Translations under genes and position numbers: made by a program
Notes under the pieces: generated by a model
The model's database searches: none
What the model was told of the DNA's origin: nothing
The model's input: only the letters and a program-made list of their open reading frames with translations
From: Nematostella vectensis
Taxonomy: Eukaryota; Cnidaria; Anthozoa; Actiniaria; Edwardsiidae
DNA length: 64,000 nt
Direction of reading: 5' to 3'
Assembly: GCF_932526225.1 (NCBI RefSeq)
Contig: NC_064048.1
Coordinates: forward strand, 2,309,597-2,373,596
Shown: positions 34,510-46,769 of the stretch, in pieces
How the letters are laid out: each line of letters opens with the position of its first letter
Numbering within the stretch: the stretch's first letter is position 1

Positions 34510-37500
34510 ATGGCCCCCACACCAATTTATACCACAGCAGTGAGATCATATCTGGATTGTGACACACGTAAGTAGCGTATAATGAAATAATATATACTTT
34601 TTACGCTCTTACACAGCCTTTGTAATTAGATTGAATTTTACACGTGGCATCTTACCGGTGTTTGTTGGCGAAATTTATTACATATATCTAACTAAATTGC
34701 ACTTTCGCGCCTCTTAAGTTCCATTGAACCGATCATAACAAGTTTTGTTAAGATGTGACGGTAAAAATAGTCCAAGGAAATAACGACCAGGTTAATGGTT
34801 TTTTCTATTGTTCTAAAATTGATCGCCGGCCTTTGAGCTAAGAGCTAACTATCTTTGAGTCACGGATATGCAATTCATTATGATTTTGAATTCTTTGCCG
34901 GAAACATTTGTTTTAGTTAAGGTGGCATTTTCCGATATCTTTTAGCTCTAGACGTATTAACGTTAGCGTTATTTTTTTCTTATTCGTTTTCTTTTGTTCG
35001 TCTTAATAACTACTCGACAGAAAATAGATTTACATAAGCATTAAAAACAGCACTAAAAAAATTAGTGTTAGAGTATGGTTCGGCATTGGACGCGTATAAT
35101 GGCTCCATATCATAATTTCTCTATTCTATGTTAAATCATAACAATAAAGCTCAGATTCTCCAAAATAATAAGTGATTGTCAAATCCTATGTGGTCCTCAT
35201 GTTGTAGGCGTGTTCTCTTTCCTTTAAAGAAGGCCAATCACGCCGCCATTTTATGCTCCCGCTCACTGAGAAACTTTCAATCAAATTATCACTAATAAAG
35301 TATCAAACTTCAATCGTTGATGGTTATTTAAAAGTATCCTTGCTAATATAAACCCGCTGTATTTTCAACGATAAACAATAACAAAGAAGAAGTTGATTGA
35401 CATTCTTTAAGAAATATCCCCGTTTCCATACCCTAGTACCCCCTCTTGCCTGACCCCCAGCCATCATCCTTGTTGTCTTGTAGTGCCTGTCAAATCCTCC
35501 GTGGTCCTCGTCAATTTGTAGGCATGCTCTCTTCCCCTTAATTTCCGTTACCATAAAGTCCCCTCTTGCCTGATCCCAGCCCCCTTAGCTGTACACTTCG
35601 TTATCGCCTTACCACCTTTGTTGTCTTGCAGTGCCTGTCAAATCCTTCGTAGTCCTCGCCAAGTTGCAGGCCTTCTCTTCCCATAAATCTCCATTACCAT
35701 AAAGTCCCCTCTTGCATGATCCCCACCCCCCAGGAGTAGTACACTCCTTATCGCCTTACCACCCTTGTTGTCTTGCAGTGCCTGTCAAATCCTCGGTAGT
35801 CCTCATTATCGTCGTAGGCGTGTCTACTGCCCTCGCCAGCGCCTTCTTCATCGTCTTCTGCAAATGTATCTGGGTCTGGTGGAAATACAAGCGAAGTAGG
35901 CAGCCAGTTGCTAAGGACTATGAGACCTATGCCATCACACATCACACCAAATGGCCAGCGGAGTATACCTATCAAACCTACGAGAATGTTCCATCGGATG
36001 CAGATAGTGTTGAAAGTGAAGACCCCTATATCATTGAGACCCCGGGGGATTATGGGAAGCTGTTGTTGCAGTTGGACTATAGTACGGAGGACGATGTACT
36101 GATTGTGGGGGTGGTACAGGGGAAAGGAGTTATCTGTAAGACAAGTGTCCAAACCGCTCAGGTACGTACTGTATGGATGGCACCAAAATAAGTACTGTAT
36201 CCATGACACGAAAGTGTTTGAACCGCTCAGGTATGTAATGTATGGATGGCACCATAGTGTTAAATGCTCAGCTACGTACCGATGATACAAAAGTGTCCTA
36301 AATGCTCAGCTACGTACTGTATGGATGACACAAGAGTGTTCTAAATGCTCAGCTACGTACTGATGATACAAAAGTGTTCTAAATGCTCAGCTACGTATTG
36401 ATAACACAAGAGTGTTTAAACCGCTCAAGAACGTACTGTATGGATGACACAATAGTGTTTTGAATGCTTAGCTACGTACCGATGATACATAAGTTTGTTC
36501 TAAATGCTAAGGTACGTACTGGTGACACTAAAGTGTTCCAAATTCTCAGGCACGAACTAATGAAACAAAAGTTTCCAAACTGCCCAACCGCACCAAACTA
36601 CCTAAACGGTAAAACCGCGTCACCGCAGACCTTTACTCTTACTAAAATAATGGACTTAATTTCCCAATCTACAGATTTATCCAGTTGTTCAGATCTATGA
36701 CGAAAATGACCGTATGTTGGATGAGCGTAAAATCGAAATACAGCCGATGACCTTTGAACCCCAATGGAATGAAGAGGTACTATTCGCGCTGAGCGGTCGA
36801 CCTGTGACGTCACTAAACGTGCAGGTGCGCCTATACGAGCTGGACTCGTTTTCGAATCAGCACGTGATTGGCTGCATCAAGCTCCCGTTGGCCGAGCAGA
36901 GTTTTGAGGAGTCTAGGGCGGACTGGTATGACCTGGAAGATGAGCATAAGGTAGGTCACGCGACTTTACGTCTGTTTTGTCTAACTACTTGTTCTGTGCC
37001 AACAAGAATGAAATAATATAGATAATATATTAATATGGTAGTTTAAACGATTACTAGCGAAACTTCCCTCGTGTCATGCTATAACTTATAAAAATCAGTC
37101 TATTGTGTTCAAATTTTTTTTTTACCCAACCACTATTTGCTCGCACATTTTATCGCCGAATCATTGCTTTGCGATGTCTGATAATACAAGATCCTTGTCT
37201 CATGTAGAGAACACGTAGTCGATCAAACATCTGAACCAATAAATTATATGTTCACGATCACGCCATAAGCCATTTGACTGCACATACCAAAGTACTGATT
37301 GGTAAAGGTGGCATGATTGACAACGCGCTATTTTCAAAGGAGAAGGGGATCCTAAAGTCTAGGTCGGGAAACAACGAATTCGACTGTGATAGGATTATAC
37401 TCTATCAGTTGAATGAGTATCGATTATGTCTTACGTATCTACTTTTATTTACTATTGTAATTGCAGATCGAGTGTGATTATGTCGGCGAAGTATTACTAT

Positions 37501-38164
37501 CGCTGAATTATTTCCCGACAACACAACGACTAACAATCGTTGTACTTAAAGCGAGGAATCTCAAGATCGACAATGTGTCCGGTCTCTGGGGTGAGTTAGA
37601 TATTTCTGTCATTGCTGCTGATGAAGAGGGCTGTGATGGTGGTGTATTTATGATGATGATGAATGCCTTGCTTGCTTGTCGAAATAAAAGGATGACAGTC
37701 GATGCTGAGGAAGATGTTGGTCATGGTCATGATGATGGTGATGATGATGATGATAATGAAGATGATTACAATGATGATGATGATAATGTTGATGATGATG
37801 GTGATGATGATGATGATAAAGCAATGCTAGTATCGTCGATACTTACACTACAGGTCCACTAGTCAAAGTCTTTTTCCACGTCAACAAGCGGCGGGTTGGC
37901 CGTAAGCGGACCGCTATGCAGAAGAAGACGTTTAACCCGGTCTACAACGAAGCCTTCGCGTTCAAAGTGTCCCAAGAAGCAATGCCCAAGATCACCTTCC
38001 GTATCCTGGTGGTCAGCAAGACGTCCCACGGACAAGACGAAGTCCTAGGTCACGTGACTCTAGGCCAAAATGTGATTGGCTCTGGCTTTTCTCACTGGAG
38101 TCACATGTTAGCCACGTTGCGGAAACCTGTTGCCATGTGGCATCCCATAATTCCTTTCACCTGA
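34510..38164 (+). CDS. Diverged synaptotagmin-like protein (TM, C2A, C2B), paralogue 1
   Basis: Five exons join to a 383-residue protein: 34510-34567, 35779-36161, 36675-36950, 37467-37590 and 37854-38164; phases 1, 0, 0 and 1 all fit. Residues 1-25 are a short extracytoplasmic tip, about 26-47 the membrane segment (VVLIIVVGVSTALASAFF), then a basic stop (KYKRSR), a linker, C2A from about 110 and C2B from about 240. Synaptotagmins anchor to vesicles or membrane and regulate exocytosis. Here the C2A loop 1 has no aspartates, loop 3 reads YELDSFSNQH, and C2B reads GPLVKV where DPYVK is usual, so calcium binding is probably lost. The C-terminus is MWHPI in place of the usual WHxL. The first exon is supported by a GTAAGT donor and phase but is short; the others are firm. 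Confidence 0.92.
35181..35830 (+). repeat. Tandem copies of a 3' splice site and exon start
   Basis: Segments starting near 35466, 35615 and 35760 each contain TTGTTGTCTTGCAG or TTGTAG followed by TGCCTGTCAAATCC; a fourth partial copy lies near 35181. Only the last leads into the transmembrane coding sequence. The two complete earlier copies reach stops within a few tens of codons. Confidence 0.85.
36141..36590 (+). repeat. ~38-bp minisatellite containing the exon's 5' splice site
   Basis: About eleven units of 36-43 bp. The first includes the last coding bases of the transmembrane exon and the CTCAG/GTACGT donor. Later units keep the sequence but mostly read CTCAGCTACGT; intact GT remains in the second unit and the one near 36511. 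Confidence 0.9.
37620..37830. repeat. GAT-rich simple repeat in intron
   Basis: Degenerate GATGATGAT sequence between the last two exons of synaptotagmin paralogue 1. Confidence 0.9.
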
Positions 38165-38169
38165 ATATT

Positions 38170-39950
38170 TTTCTATTTTTCCTTTTTTAAGCATTTACAA
38201 ATGAGGGCCTATTTACATACATACATCATTGCTCCTTTTAAGTGATAGCTATGTTTCTTTTGTGTAGAAAATGTCTAAAGCGCAAGAGAACAGCGTTCTT
38301 CTTACTTTTTTATGGGGTTCCTAACTAAAACGTGCTGGTTATGTAGAATGGCTACCCAAATAAATACTTAATATTAATTAGTACCAATCTTTATTTGCGC
38401 CACCATATTGTGTAAACATGCCCTCATCCAACCTTTTTTTATATTTCTATTTCATCTTGATTTATTTTGTAAAAAGATATTTTATCATACGGGCATGCCC
38501 CGGATCTCACACCCGTTATATTCCACGGCCCAAGCATATCAAAATCCTCATTGCCAAATGACTTCAATTTATCTTCGAAGCGCTGTAAAGGAATTTGAGT
38601 GGTTTCCGTTTGTCATGAAAAGGGTAATTGTTATCATAACCATTGTAAATTGAACGGTGAAGGGAAGGGAATTATGACTACCCAGGGGCGTAGCCATGGG
38701 GGTGGCCTAGGCCCCCCTTTTAGCAGCCAAAAATATAGTAAATGTATGGGACATTATTTAAAATACAGGAGAAAATGCCTTGAAAGCCCCTTTTGGGTCC
38801 CTCATGTTAAAAATCCTGGCTACGCCACTGCTACATGTTATAGTCATTATTTCAAAGATATTCTAGAATAAGGTTATAAATTAAGTTAATGTAAATATTT
38901 GTGTTCTTGCGCTAGCAATGTGATAGTCATAACAATTTTATTTCCAATAATGGAATGAGATGGAGTGGATTGCTTATCGATTTCGCTAAAGAGTCGCACA
39001 TTCTTGTTTCATTTCACCTACAAGGCAATACGGGCAAGATTTTTTCAAATCCCGAATAAAAATCAAAGTAAGAAATATATATATATATAAAAGAATACTT
39101 TGTTTGGGAATAAATTTTACGGCCAACCAATAGGATGTCAAATAATTTGAAGGGTCTGAATCTGAATAAATGACGGGGTCCCTGTGGAAGCACGTTTCGC
39201 GCGCGAACTGGTTTCGCCTCGCAATCTTCTGATCTTGGTTTTGTAAATAGGGACGATGCAAAAGTATTATATATTTATATTATCCTCATTTACCGATTAT
39301 ATGCAATATGAAAGTGAGGTTAAACTGTAAGCAATGCACTTAAAAATGTATTATGCCAGTGGAAAAATAAATTAATGCAGCCAATTGTGTGTTTTATTTT
39401 CTTGAAGGAAAATGTCAAAATTGACAAAAAATATCTTTGGTGCATCACTGGAAATCAAACTACTATTATTATAAGAAAAAAAATAGATATCTATAATAGA
39501 CAATGAGTGAGAACTTTACTTGAAAATGAAAAGAACAAAGTTTGACCGGTACCTTCTCCGGGCACCCGTTAGTATCAACAGGAAAGACGTTTAACAATCG
39601 CTTCCAAATACAGGTCCCTTTTGTCTTTGGCCTTCAGATCGGCTACGCAATTTCAAGCCTGTTAAAGTTGTTGGTTTTCGAAGGATAAACGGGTCTAGCC
39701 ATTGTTATTTTTTGGAAGAATTTCGCGAGATCTAATTCTGGCGTTGATGTTACATTAATGTTGATTCTTCGACCAGTTCGTACCGTAAACTAGAGGTAAA
39801 TATACTTTTTTTTGCTGGCGTAACTAGAAAGGAGATGATCGTGGCATGAACCGAAGGAAAGATGGATTTTAAAAGGGAACACAAGAAGGCACTATTATGG
39901 AATGCAATCGAACTTTGTCGTTTATAAGGGAAACAAATTGGAACGAAGCC
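38170..39950. other. Intergenic, with a MITE-like element at 38693-38830
   Basis: The MITE-like element begins AGGGGCGTAGCCA and ends AATCCTGGCTACGCC; it is inverted relative to the copies at 32773 and 34178. A strong donor GCCTG/GTAAGT at 39951 could end a 5' UTR exon of the next synaptotagmin, but no coding is seen. The rest is AT-rich. Confidence 0.55.
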
Positions 39951-40204
39951 TGGTAAGTGTAATTCAGCACGTGGTAAACTACTTGGGAAAACACAGAAAT
40001 AATTATTTGAACGAAAATTAAACCTACTTACAAAAGATCAGCCCAATGTTCAGAGAAAAGAGTCAATAAAAGAAATCACTGTGTTATCAATGAAGCCGAA
40101 TTTTATTCAAGTGATTGTTTTTACTTCACTTTTCTTCGGTCAAAATTTTATACAGGCTGGTACTTCTCAAGGACATTCTGCAAATGCAATATCTTGCTCG
40201 TTAT

Positions 40205-41315
40205 CTCCTGTGTATCACCGTCTACGTGTGTGTATGTTTTATCCCTGTGTATTTGTTATTCCTGTGTATGTGTTATTCCTGCGTATGTGTTATTCCTGTG
40301 TATTTGTTATTCCTGTGTATGTGTTATCTCTGTGTATGTGTTATCCCTGTGTATGTGTTATCCCTGTGTATGTATTATCCCTGTGTATGTGTTATTCCTG
40401 TGTATTTGTTATTCCTGTGTATGTGTTATTCCTGTGTATGTGTTATCCCTGTGTATGTGTTATCCCTGTGTATGTGTTATCCCTGGGTATGTGTTATTCC
40501 TGCGTATGTATTATCCCTGTGTATGTTATTCCTGTGTATGTGTTATCCCTGTGTATGTGTTATCCCTGTGTATGTATTATCCCTGTGTATGTGTTATCCC
40601 TGTGTATGTGTTATTCCTGCGTATGTGTTATCCCTGTGTATGTGTTATCCCTGTGTATGTGTTATCCCTGTGTATTTGTTATTCCTGCGTATGTGTTATC
40701 CCTGTGTATGTGTTATCCCTGCGTATGTGTTATCCCTGTGTATGTGTTATTCCTGCGTATGTGTTATCCATGTGTATGTGTTATCCCTGTGTATGTGTTA
40801 TCTCTGTGTATTTGTTATTCCTGTGTATGTGTTATCCCTGTGTATGTTATTCCTGCGTATGTGTTATCCGTGTGTATGTATTATCCCTGTGTATGTGTTA
40901 TCTCTGTGTATGTGTTATCCCTGTGTATGTGTTATCCCTGTGTATGTATTATCCCTGTTTATGTGTTATTCCTGTGTATTTGTTATTCCTGTGTATGTGT
41001 TATTCCTGTGTATGTGTTATCCCTGTGTATGTGTTATCCCTGTGTATGTTATTCCTGCGTATGTATTATCCCTGTGTATGTGTTATTCCTGTGTATGTGT
41101 TATCCCTGTGTATGTGTTATCCCTGTGTATGTATTATTCCTGTGTATGTGTTATCCCTGTGTATGTGTTATTCCTGCGTATGTGTTATCCCTGTGTATGT
41201 TATTCCTGCGTATGTATTATCCCTGTGTATGTGTTATTCCTGTGTATGTATTATTCCTGTGTATGTGTTATCTCTGTGTATGTGTTATCCCTGTGTACGT
41301 GTTATCCCTGTGTAA
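40205..41315. repeat. 17-bp minisatellite, ~65 copies, open in three frames
   Basis: The unit is TGTGTTATCCCTGTGTA with variants (TTCC, GCGTA, missing TG). It contains no stop in any plus frame, so three overlapping frames of 373-472 codons appear, all spelling the same Cys/Val/Tyr/Pro-rich repeat. The array is non-coding in all likelihood. Confidence 0.95.
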
Positions 41316-41490
41316 ACAGCGCCATCTTTCGGCAGGCATCGCTGGCACCGCCTTTTTGTTGAGAAACTTCAGCACCCCCAAATGGCGTCCAAACAGAAAG
41401 CATTGCTCGGCTACATATACTGGCTGGCCTGCGCTGTTTGCACAAGAATTCATACATCTATTTCAAATAAAGTTGCACCCCAAAAACAAT

Positions 41491-41676
41491 GTGTCGTAGC
41501 CCGCAGTGTTTCATGGGAAGCGTATAAAAAGGCTAAATATGGTTTCTCTGAAAGCCCTGCGAATGTTCAAAGAAACTTAATCTAGAATGCTATAGCTTTT
41601 TATGCCTGGATTTGTCTTTATTTAACCTTATTTGCCTAGTCATTTGATACCCATGAGGCACTGCGGGCTGCGACAC
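41491..41676. mobile_element. MITE with GTGTCGTAGCCCGCAGTG ends, copy 1
   Basis: Inverted ends of about 27 bp (GTGTCGTAGCCCGCAGTGTT and the complement of GTGTCGCAGCCCGCAGTGCC) bound ~186 bp. A diverged copy lies at 44929-45106, and sequence similarity extends a little upstream of both (ATTTCAAATAARGTTGCAC). Confidence 0.75.
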
Positions 41677-41976
41677 ATTCCACGAGATTCATCGAGTGCA
41701 ACCTTTTTTGAAATGGTGTGATTTTTATGGTGTAATGAAAGATGTTATCAGGCTGCAGTTATCATTGAAACTATGTTAAAATTTATTACAATTGTGAAAT
41801 CATGTAAGGCTTTCATTTCACATATAATAATTCTCTCCTCGACAGGCTAAATGAACAGAATTGAGCTGTGTTCATATTTTACTTGAGCTTTCACTTTACG
41901 AACTGAATGCAGGCTCAACTCATGAATGTCAGCGGCAAGGTTCCACAGGTTACCCAACAGTAGCTATCATCAATAG

Positions 41977-44444
41977 ATGCTGAACCTTAGCGAGCAGGCT
42001 CAAATAGGTATTGTCAGCGGTGCTGCGGGGGTCCTTGTTCTTATGGTCATATGCATGGTATGCAAACTGCGCAGACTCAATAACACTGTATACAACGACA
42101 TGCCACTCAAACCAAAGCCAAGCCTCCAGCCACAATGCAGCGACTGCGTCATTGAGAGGCACAGGGATCCCAATGAGTCTTTGGAAATCCAAAGCGCAAG
42201 TTTCTCTCAGCCATCCAAGAAAGGGACCCTCAAGTTTACTCTTATTTACCAAACTGAATTCAATAACTTGATTATCCAGGTTATTAATGGGCATGAGATT
42301 GTTGGCCGCGATTTCTGGGACAATGCCGTCGACTCTTATGTCCAGTTAAAACTAGACCCCGATCCAGGAAACGTGTACAAGGGGAAGACTAGCATTTCTA
42401 GGAAAACCACAGAACCTTATTACAATGAAACGTTCCAGTTTAGTATTGAGATGGAAAAACTAGCAGACGCAATACTCTCTTTGCTGGTGATGGAGGTTGA
42501 CCGTTACTCACGGCACCACGTGATTGGTCAAATTGACTTAGAGTTAGGTGACGTGGTCTTAGCAAATCAAATGGTTGCCATGGAGATGGAGATCCTTGAG
42601 GCATATAAGGTAAAATGCTGAAATATTCTTAAAGAAAAAGGATGCAATAGTACTGACGCGAAACATTGTTGTATTTCTTGAAAATAATTTTATATTACCC
42701 AAAAGAAAATCTTTCAAATTCAAATATCAAAACCCTTTCTGTTTTGTTTTTCCTTCCAAAAGAAAATGACCAATATTTTGACCCCTATTAGTCTGATTCG
42801 CGTACTCATAGAGACCGTTTTTGGCTGCTCTCACCAAGTCACGTTAAAGTTTAGTAAAATTTAACCTCCCCCCTGTTATCTACGCACCGCACGTCCCATC
42901 ATCACACCCCTCTGGATCAATATTTTTCTCTACTTAGTAACCTCTTAACATTTCTTGTATTTTCCCCCAAGTCTCGTTTGGGTCTTGGTGATCTTCTCGT
43001 CTCCCTTAGCTACATGCCCACCGCAGAACGCCTCTCGGTTGTCATAATGAAGGCAAGGAACCTTAACCCCCCATTTTCTGAGTGGAGCAGCCAGCCGAGG
43101 GACATTAGTAAGTGATGGACATAAGTAGATATTTACTACATGCAACAACGACTCTACGCGCGCTGTGATTGGCTTTTTGGTAGTTATGACATTACGCATT
43201 GCTTTAGAGTGCATTACCGAGTTGCGTATTGCTCTACGGGAAATTTTCGAGACCTAAAATGTCATATATATTATAAACAGCTTACTAACCTAAAACAACT
43301 AAGTTGTGCTATCTGAATCAGCCTTACAACTCCTGGACCGACAAGGGTATATTGTAAGGGCATTAGGGTGCCCTTTAGACAGCCATTTTACACTCTTTAC
43401 CGAGTTACACAAACAATCCATTTCCATCGGCTAGATGAGATGCCATTCAAATATCATTAATAAAGTATCAGACTGCAACCGTTGATAGCTATTTGAATTT
43501 TTATAAAACCGTTGTATTTCAAATTGCAAGCGGCAACAAAGGAGTGTTTGATTGACACTCTTCAAAGTTGATAAATCGGCGACCGCCTTATAGCTACAGT
43601 CCGGTAATAGCTGATGTCCATCTGTATTTTTCCCGCAGGCCCATTTGTGAAAGTCGTGTTACTGTTTGACGGCCAAAAGGTAAAAAAGAAGAAAACCTCG
43701 ACACGAAAACAAGAGAAGAACCCAGTGTACAACGAGTCTATGTTATTTGATATACCGCCACATTTTCTACACAGGTAACCATGGTAATGTCGACCATGCA
43801 GTTGCAAATTGAATGTGAAATACCTACAGTTATGACTATCAGGAATCGAACACGTGATTATTGCCTTCCTGAAATTAGGCTGCGCTTTTAGCAAAGAATT
43901 GCTTTCCTCAAAATATAGTTCTCGAGAGAATTTTGTTTTGTTGTTGTCTTTTTGTTTTGGTTTTTTGTTGACTGTTTAATGTTATCTTTAATCGCACAAC
44001 ATAACATAAAAAGAAAGTTTAGCCCAAAATTGTCGTTTTTGCCAAACGCGGTCACTTCCGTATAAGGAAACTAATATATTCCTTATTTGGAAAATCTGCA
44101 CGATTCTTGTAATTTTTTAATGTGAGCGTACCACAGGGGCTTCTGAAAAGAAACTAGGTTTCCTCGGTACCAGACCCCCAAAACGACGTTTTCTTCATAT
44201 GTGTTTACTTACTAATACATTACTTACGTGCACAATCTCGACCTTATAAATTGTTATTTTTATTATTTTCAGAGTTATTCTTCTCATTTCTGTTGCCGAC
44301 AAACCGAGTGATAGCCGACGAAGTGACATCATCGGACGGGTGGTCATCGGCTCACCCTCGTCAGGCGAAGCCTTGAGTCACTGGAATCAAATGCTCGTGT
44401 CACCAAGGCGACCGATCGCGGCATGGCACAAGCTTAGGCTATAA
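41977..44444 (+). CDS. Diverged synaptotagmin-like protein (TM, C2A, C2B), paralogue 2
   Basis: Four exons give 358 residues: 41977-42609, 42972-43107, 43639-43774 and 44273-44444; phases 0, 1 and 2 fit. The ATG at 41977 directly follows an in-frame TAG, which supports this start. Residues 1-9 are a short tip with an N-glycosylation site (NLS), 10-29 the membrane segment, then a linker, C2A from about 80 and C2B from 212. C2A keeps some acidic loop residues (RDFWDNAVDSY; EVDRYSRHH) but not the full set. C2B has SPFVKV for DPYVK and VADKPSDSRRSD in loop 3, so its calcium site is lost. The C-terminus has the family WHKL. Transmembrane region and C2A are fused in one exon, unlike the other two paralogues, while the C2B-start and loop-1 introns are shared. 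An upstream untranslated exon is likely. Confidence 0.93.
44016..44200. mobile_element. Dispersed repeat in last intron of paralogue 2, shorter copy
   Basis: It matches 26880-27110 apart from a ~65-bp internal gap. Confidence 0.75.
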
Positions 44445-44928
44445 CGTCATAGTATTGTAATGGACAAAATACACCCTTGGGATTCTGGATCAGCCTGCTA
44501 GGCGGCTCTTATTTGGGGTTAATCGGATATGTTTTGTTTTTGGATATTGGGAGTCCTGTGGCGCACGCAAAGGCTGAATAGCGCTGGGGCATGGGGCGAG
44601 GGTGCGAAGAAAGTTCATTCTTCCTAGGATTCCATATTCGATAAACAAATATTTCCGACCTTAGTGGTCGGCCGAAGGAAAGGGGAGGGTGTCGGAGAAG
44701 ATAGAAAGTCAGAGGAGAGTTTCTGTGCCTTTTGATAAATGCATTTTATACTGCCTGTTCGGGATTCCCGTAGTATGCCGCGAGGCACAAGGGACTAGAA
44801 TCGAGGTTTGTGGGTGATGTCTTATTGTTAACCACAGGGAACCAAACACCACAGGAAACAGAAAAAAAAAACAAGGAGTTAAGCTATTTCAACCTATTTC
44901 AAATAAGGTTGCACTCAGAGAATATATT

Positions 44929-45106
44929 TGTCGTAACCCGCAGTGGTTTATGGGTATTAAATAAATCATAAAATAAGCGTACATCAAAACAAACACAGGT
45001 TTTGAAAGCTTTAGCATTGTTATTAATGTGCCTCTAAACGTTCACATGGCGTTCAGTAACCAGGATTTAGCCATTTTTACGTTACCCATGAACCACCGCC
45101 AACATG
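44929..45106. mobile_element. MITE with GTGTCGTAGCCCGCAGTG-type ends, copy 2
   Basis: Left end TGTCGTAACCCGCAGTGG and right end ACCCATGAACCACCGC pair as a diverged inverted repeat. Confidence 0.6.
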
Positions 45107-45241
45107 TCATGTGACCTCCAATTCATATTTTATTTATGGCTCACCTATTTCAAAAAGGTTGTCAATGCAAATGGCAATTGCCAAATGACAGTTCTAGGCC
45201 CGAAAGGCACTCATGAGTACCTATTATTCGTAAATTTATTT

Positions 45242-45547
45242 ATTAATAAAGTATCAGACTACAATCGTTGATAGCTATTTTAATTTTTCTAAAACCGTTG
45301 TATTTCAAATTGCAAGCGGCAAAAAAGGAGTGCTTGATTGACACTCTTCAAAGTTGATAAATCGGCGACCGCCTTATAGCAACAGTCCGGTAATAGCTGA
45401 TGTCCATCTGTATTTTTCCGGCAGGCCCATTTGTGGAAGTCGTGTTACTGTTTGACGGTCAAAAGGTAAAAAAGAAGAACACTTGACACAAAAACAAGAG
45501 AAGAACCCAGTGTACAACGAGTCAATGTTATTTGATATACCGCCACA
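45242..45547 (+). pseudogene. Duplicated, broken C2B exon of synaptotagmin paralogue 2
   Basis: The segment copies 43456-43761 (end of an intron plus most of the third exon) in the same orientation. The acceptor (TTCCGGCAG, exon from 45425) is kept. A small deletion shifts the frame to an in-frame TGA at 45484-45486, and homology stops in CCGCCACA before the donor. It cannot serve as a coding exon. Confidence 0.9.
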
Positions 45548-45837
45548 AAATAAAATAAAGATATCGAATAGTGTCCAGCAATGTCAATCGTCGATGATCG
45601 ACTATGATTTATCCATATTCTCCAGCATTTGGTAGAAATTTGATGTGACCCACGGTTCCTTTGGGTCGTTTCTCACGGACAACCTTTTTGGGAATAGGTG
45701 TAAGACAAGTGAAGTCAAGACGATAGCTCTAATACCTTGCTTTCAAAGCCACAGTGAGAGACTACTTTTACATTTTAAGACAGATTTCATGGGTGCTTTG
45801 ATTAGGGGCCATTAAGTGAAAACAGGCATTATAAACA

Positions 45838-46765
45838 CATTGACCCCTCAACCGGCCTGTACCGGCTTTGAGAAGTACCCACAACCCAAAAAAATCATAA
45901 ATGCAAAATAAACACAACAAGATGAAGATACTCAGGCATCAGTCTAAGGGATAAATGGTCTTGAAGATATGCATCCAACCAAGGTGTTGGCAACTCCTCT
46001 TAAGCCAAATAATAGCACAGGTTCTTTGACAAATTTCAAATCGAACAAGGAAAGAAAAGCAGAATCACCCCTCTCAATAAAACGCTCAAAATACCACACA
46101 AGGGAGAGCGATCAGCAAACACAGCTCAAGACACAAATAGATATCTTTATTCTGATCATCCAGGTTCATTTCCATGGCCTCAAAACACAATGTCCACTCC
46201 TTGAAGGCTTGTAAAACCACGAAGATGCCTTTACGGATTGCAAAGCATTCTGGGAGATTCAGGGAAAAAATCACGAGGGGAGGGCCAGTCAACACTCCTC
46301 TCCCCAAAGTCAGATGGTTTTTTTATACCATCACCTCTTTTCACCCCAAAGCCAAACAAATCAATTCCAAGTCAAACAGACCCATAATATCAGTGTAAAA
46401 AAATTTGGAATCAATTAGGTTTCAGAAAAGACTGCATGTATGAGAGCTGTGGTGATTCATTAGAAAATTATTTTCTCATCCAGGCAAAGCCAAACAAGAA
46501 AAAATCATCATGAATCCACCTTTGCTTGCAAATATCCATAAGCAAAGCACTCAATTATGCCCCAATAGACTTCATGATGTCCTGAGACATTCTCCTACTA
46601 TGCTCATAGCTGTATTTTTGATGAAAAATACAAGCAACCATCAACTTGTGCTGGCTTCAACACAACGACGAGGGATTAGAAGTGGGGAACGCAAAGCAAT
46701 TTTGGAAAGCTTGGATACCGCTGACTAGGTGCAGCTGTGTTTGACTTTGACGGGCTGTATGAAAC
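45838..46765 (-). mobile_element. ~0.9-kb dispersed repeat, copy 2
   Basis: Inverted relative to 11105-11985, with several indels. Confidence 0.8.
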
Positions 46766-46769
46766 TCAG

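Noticed and set aside
40081-41499. Secreted Cys-rich repeat protein of 472 residues
   Set aside because: The repeat is open in three frames, and the leader-like start is a pyrimidine-rich tract ending in an acceptor-like TATACAG.
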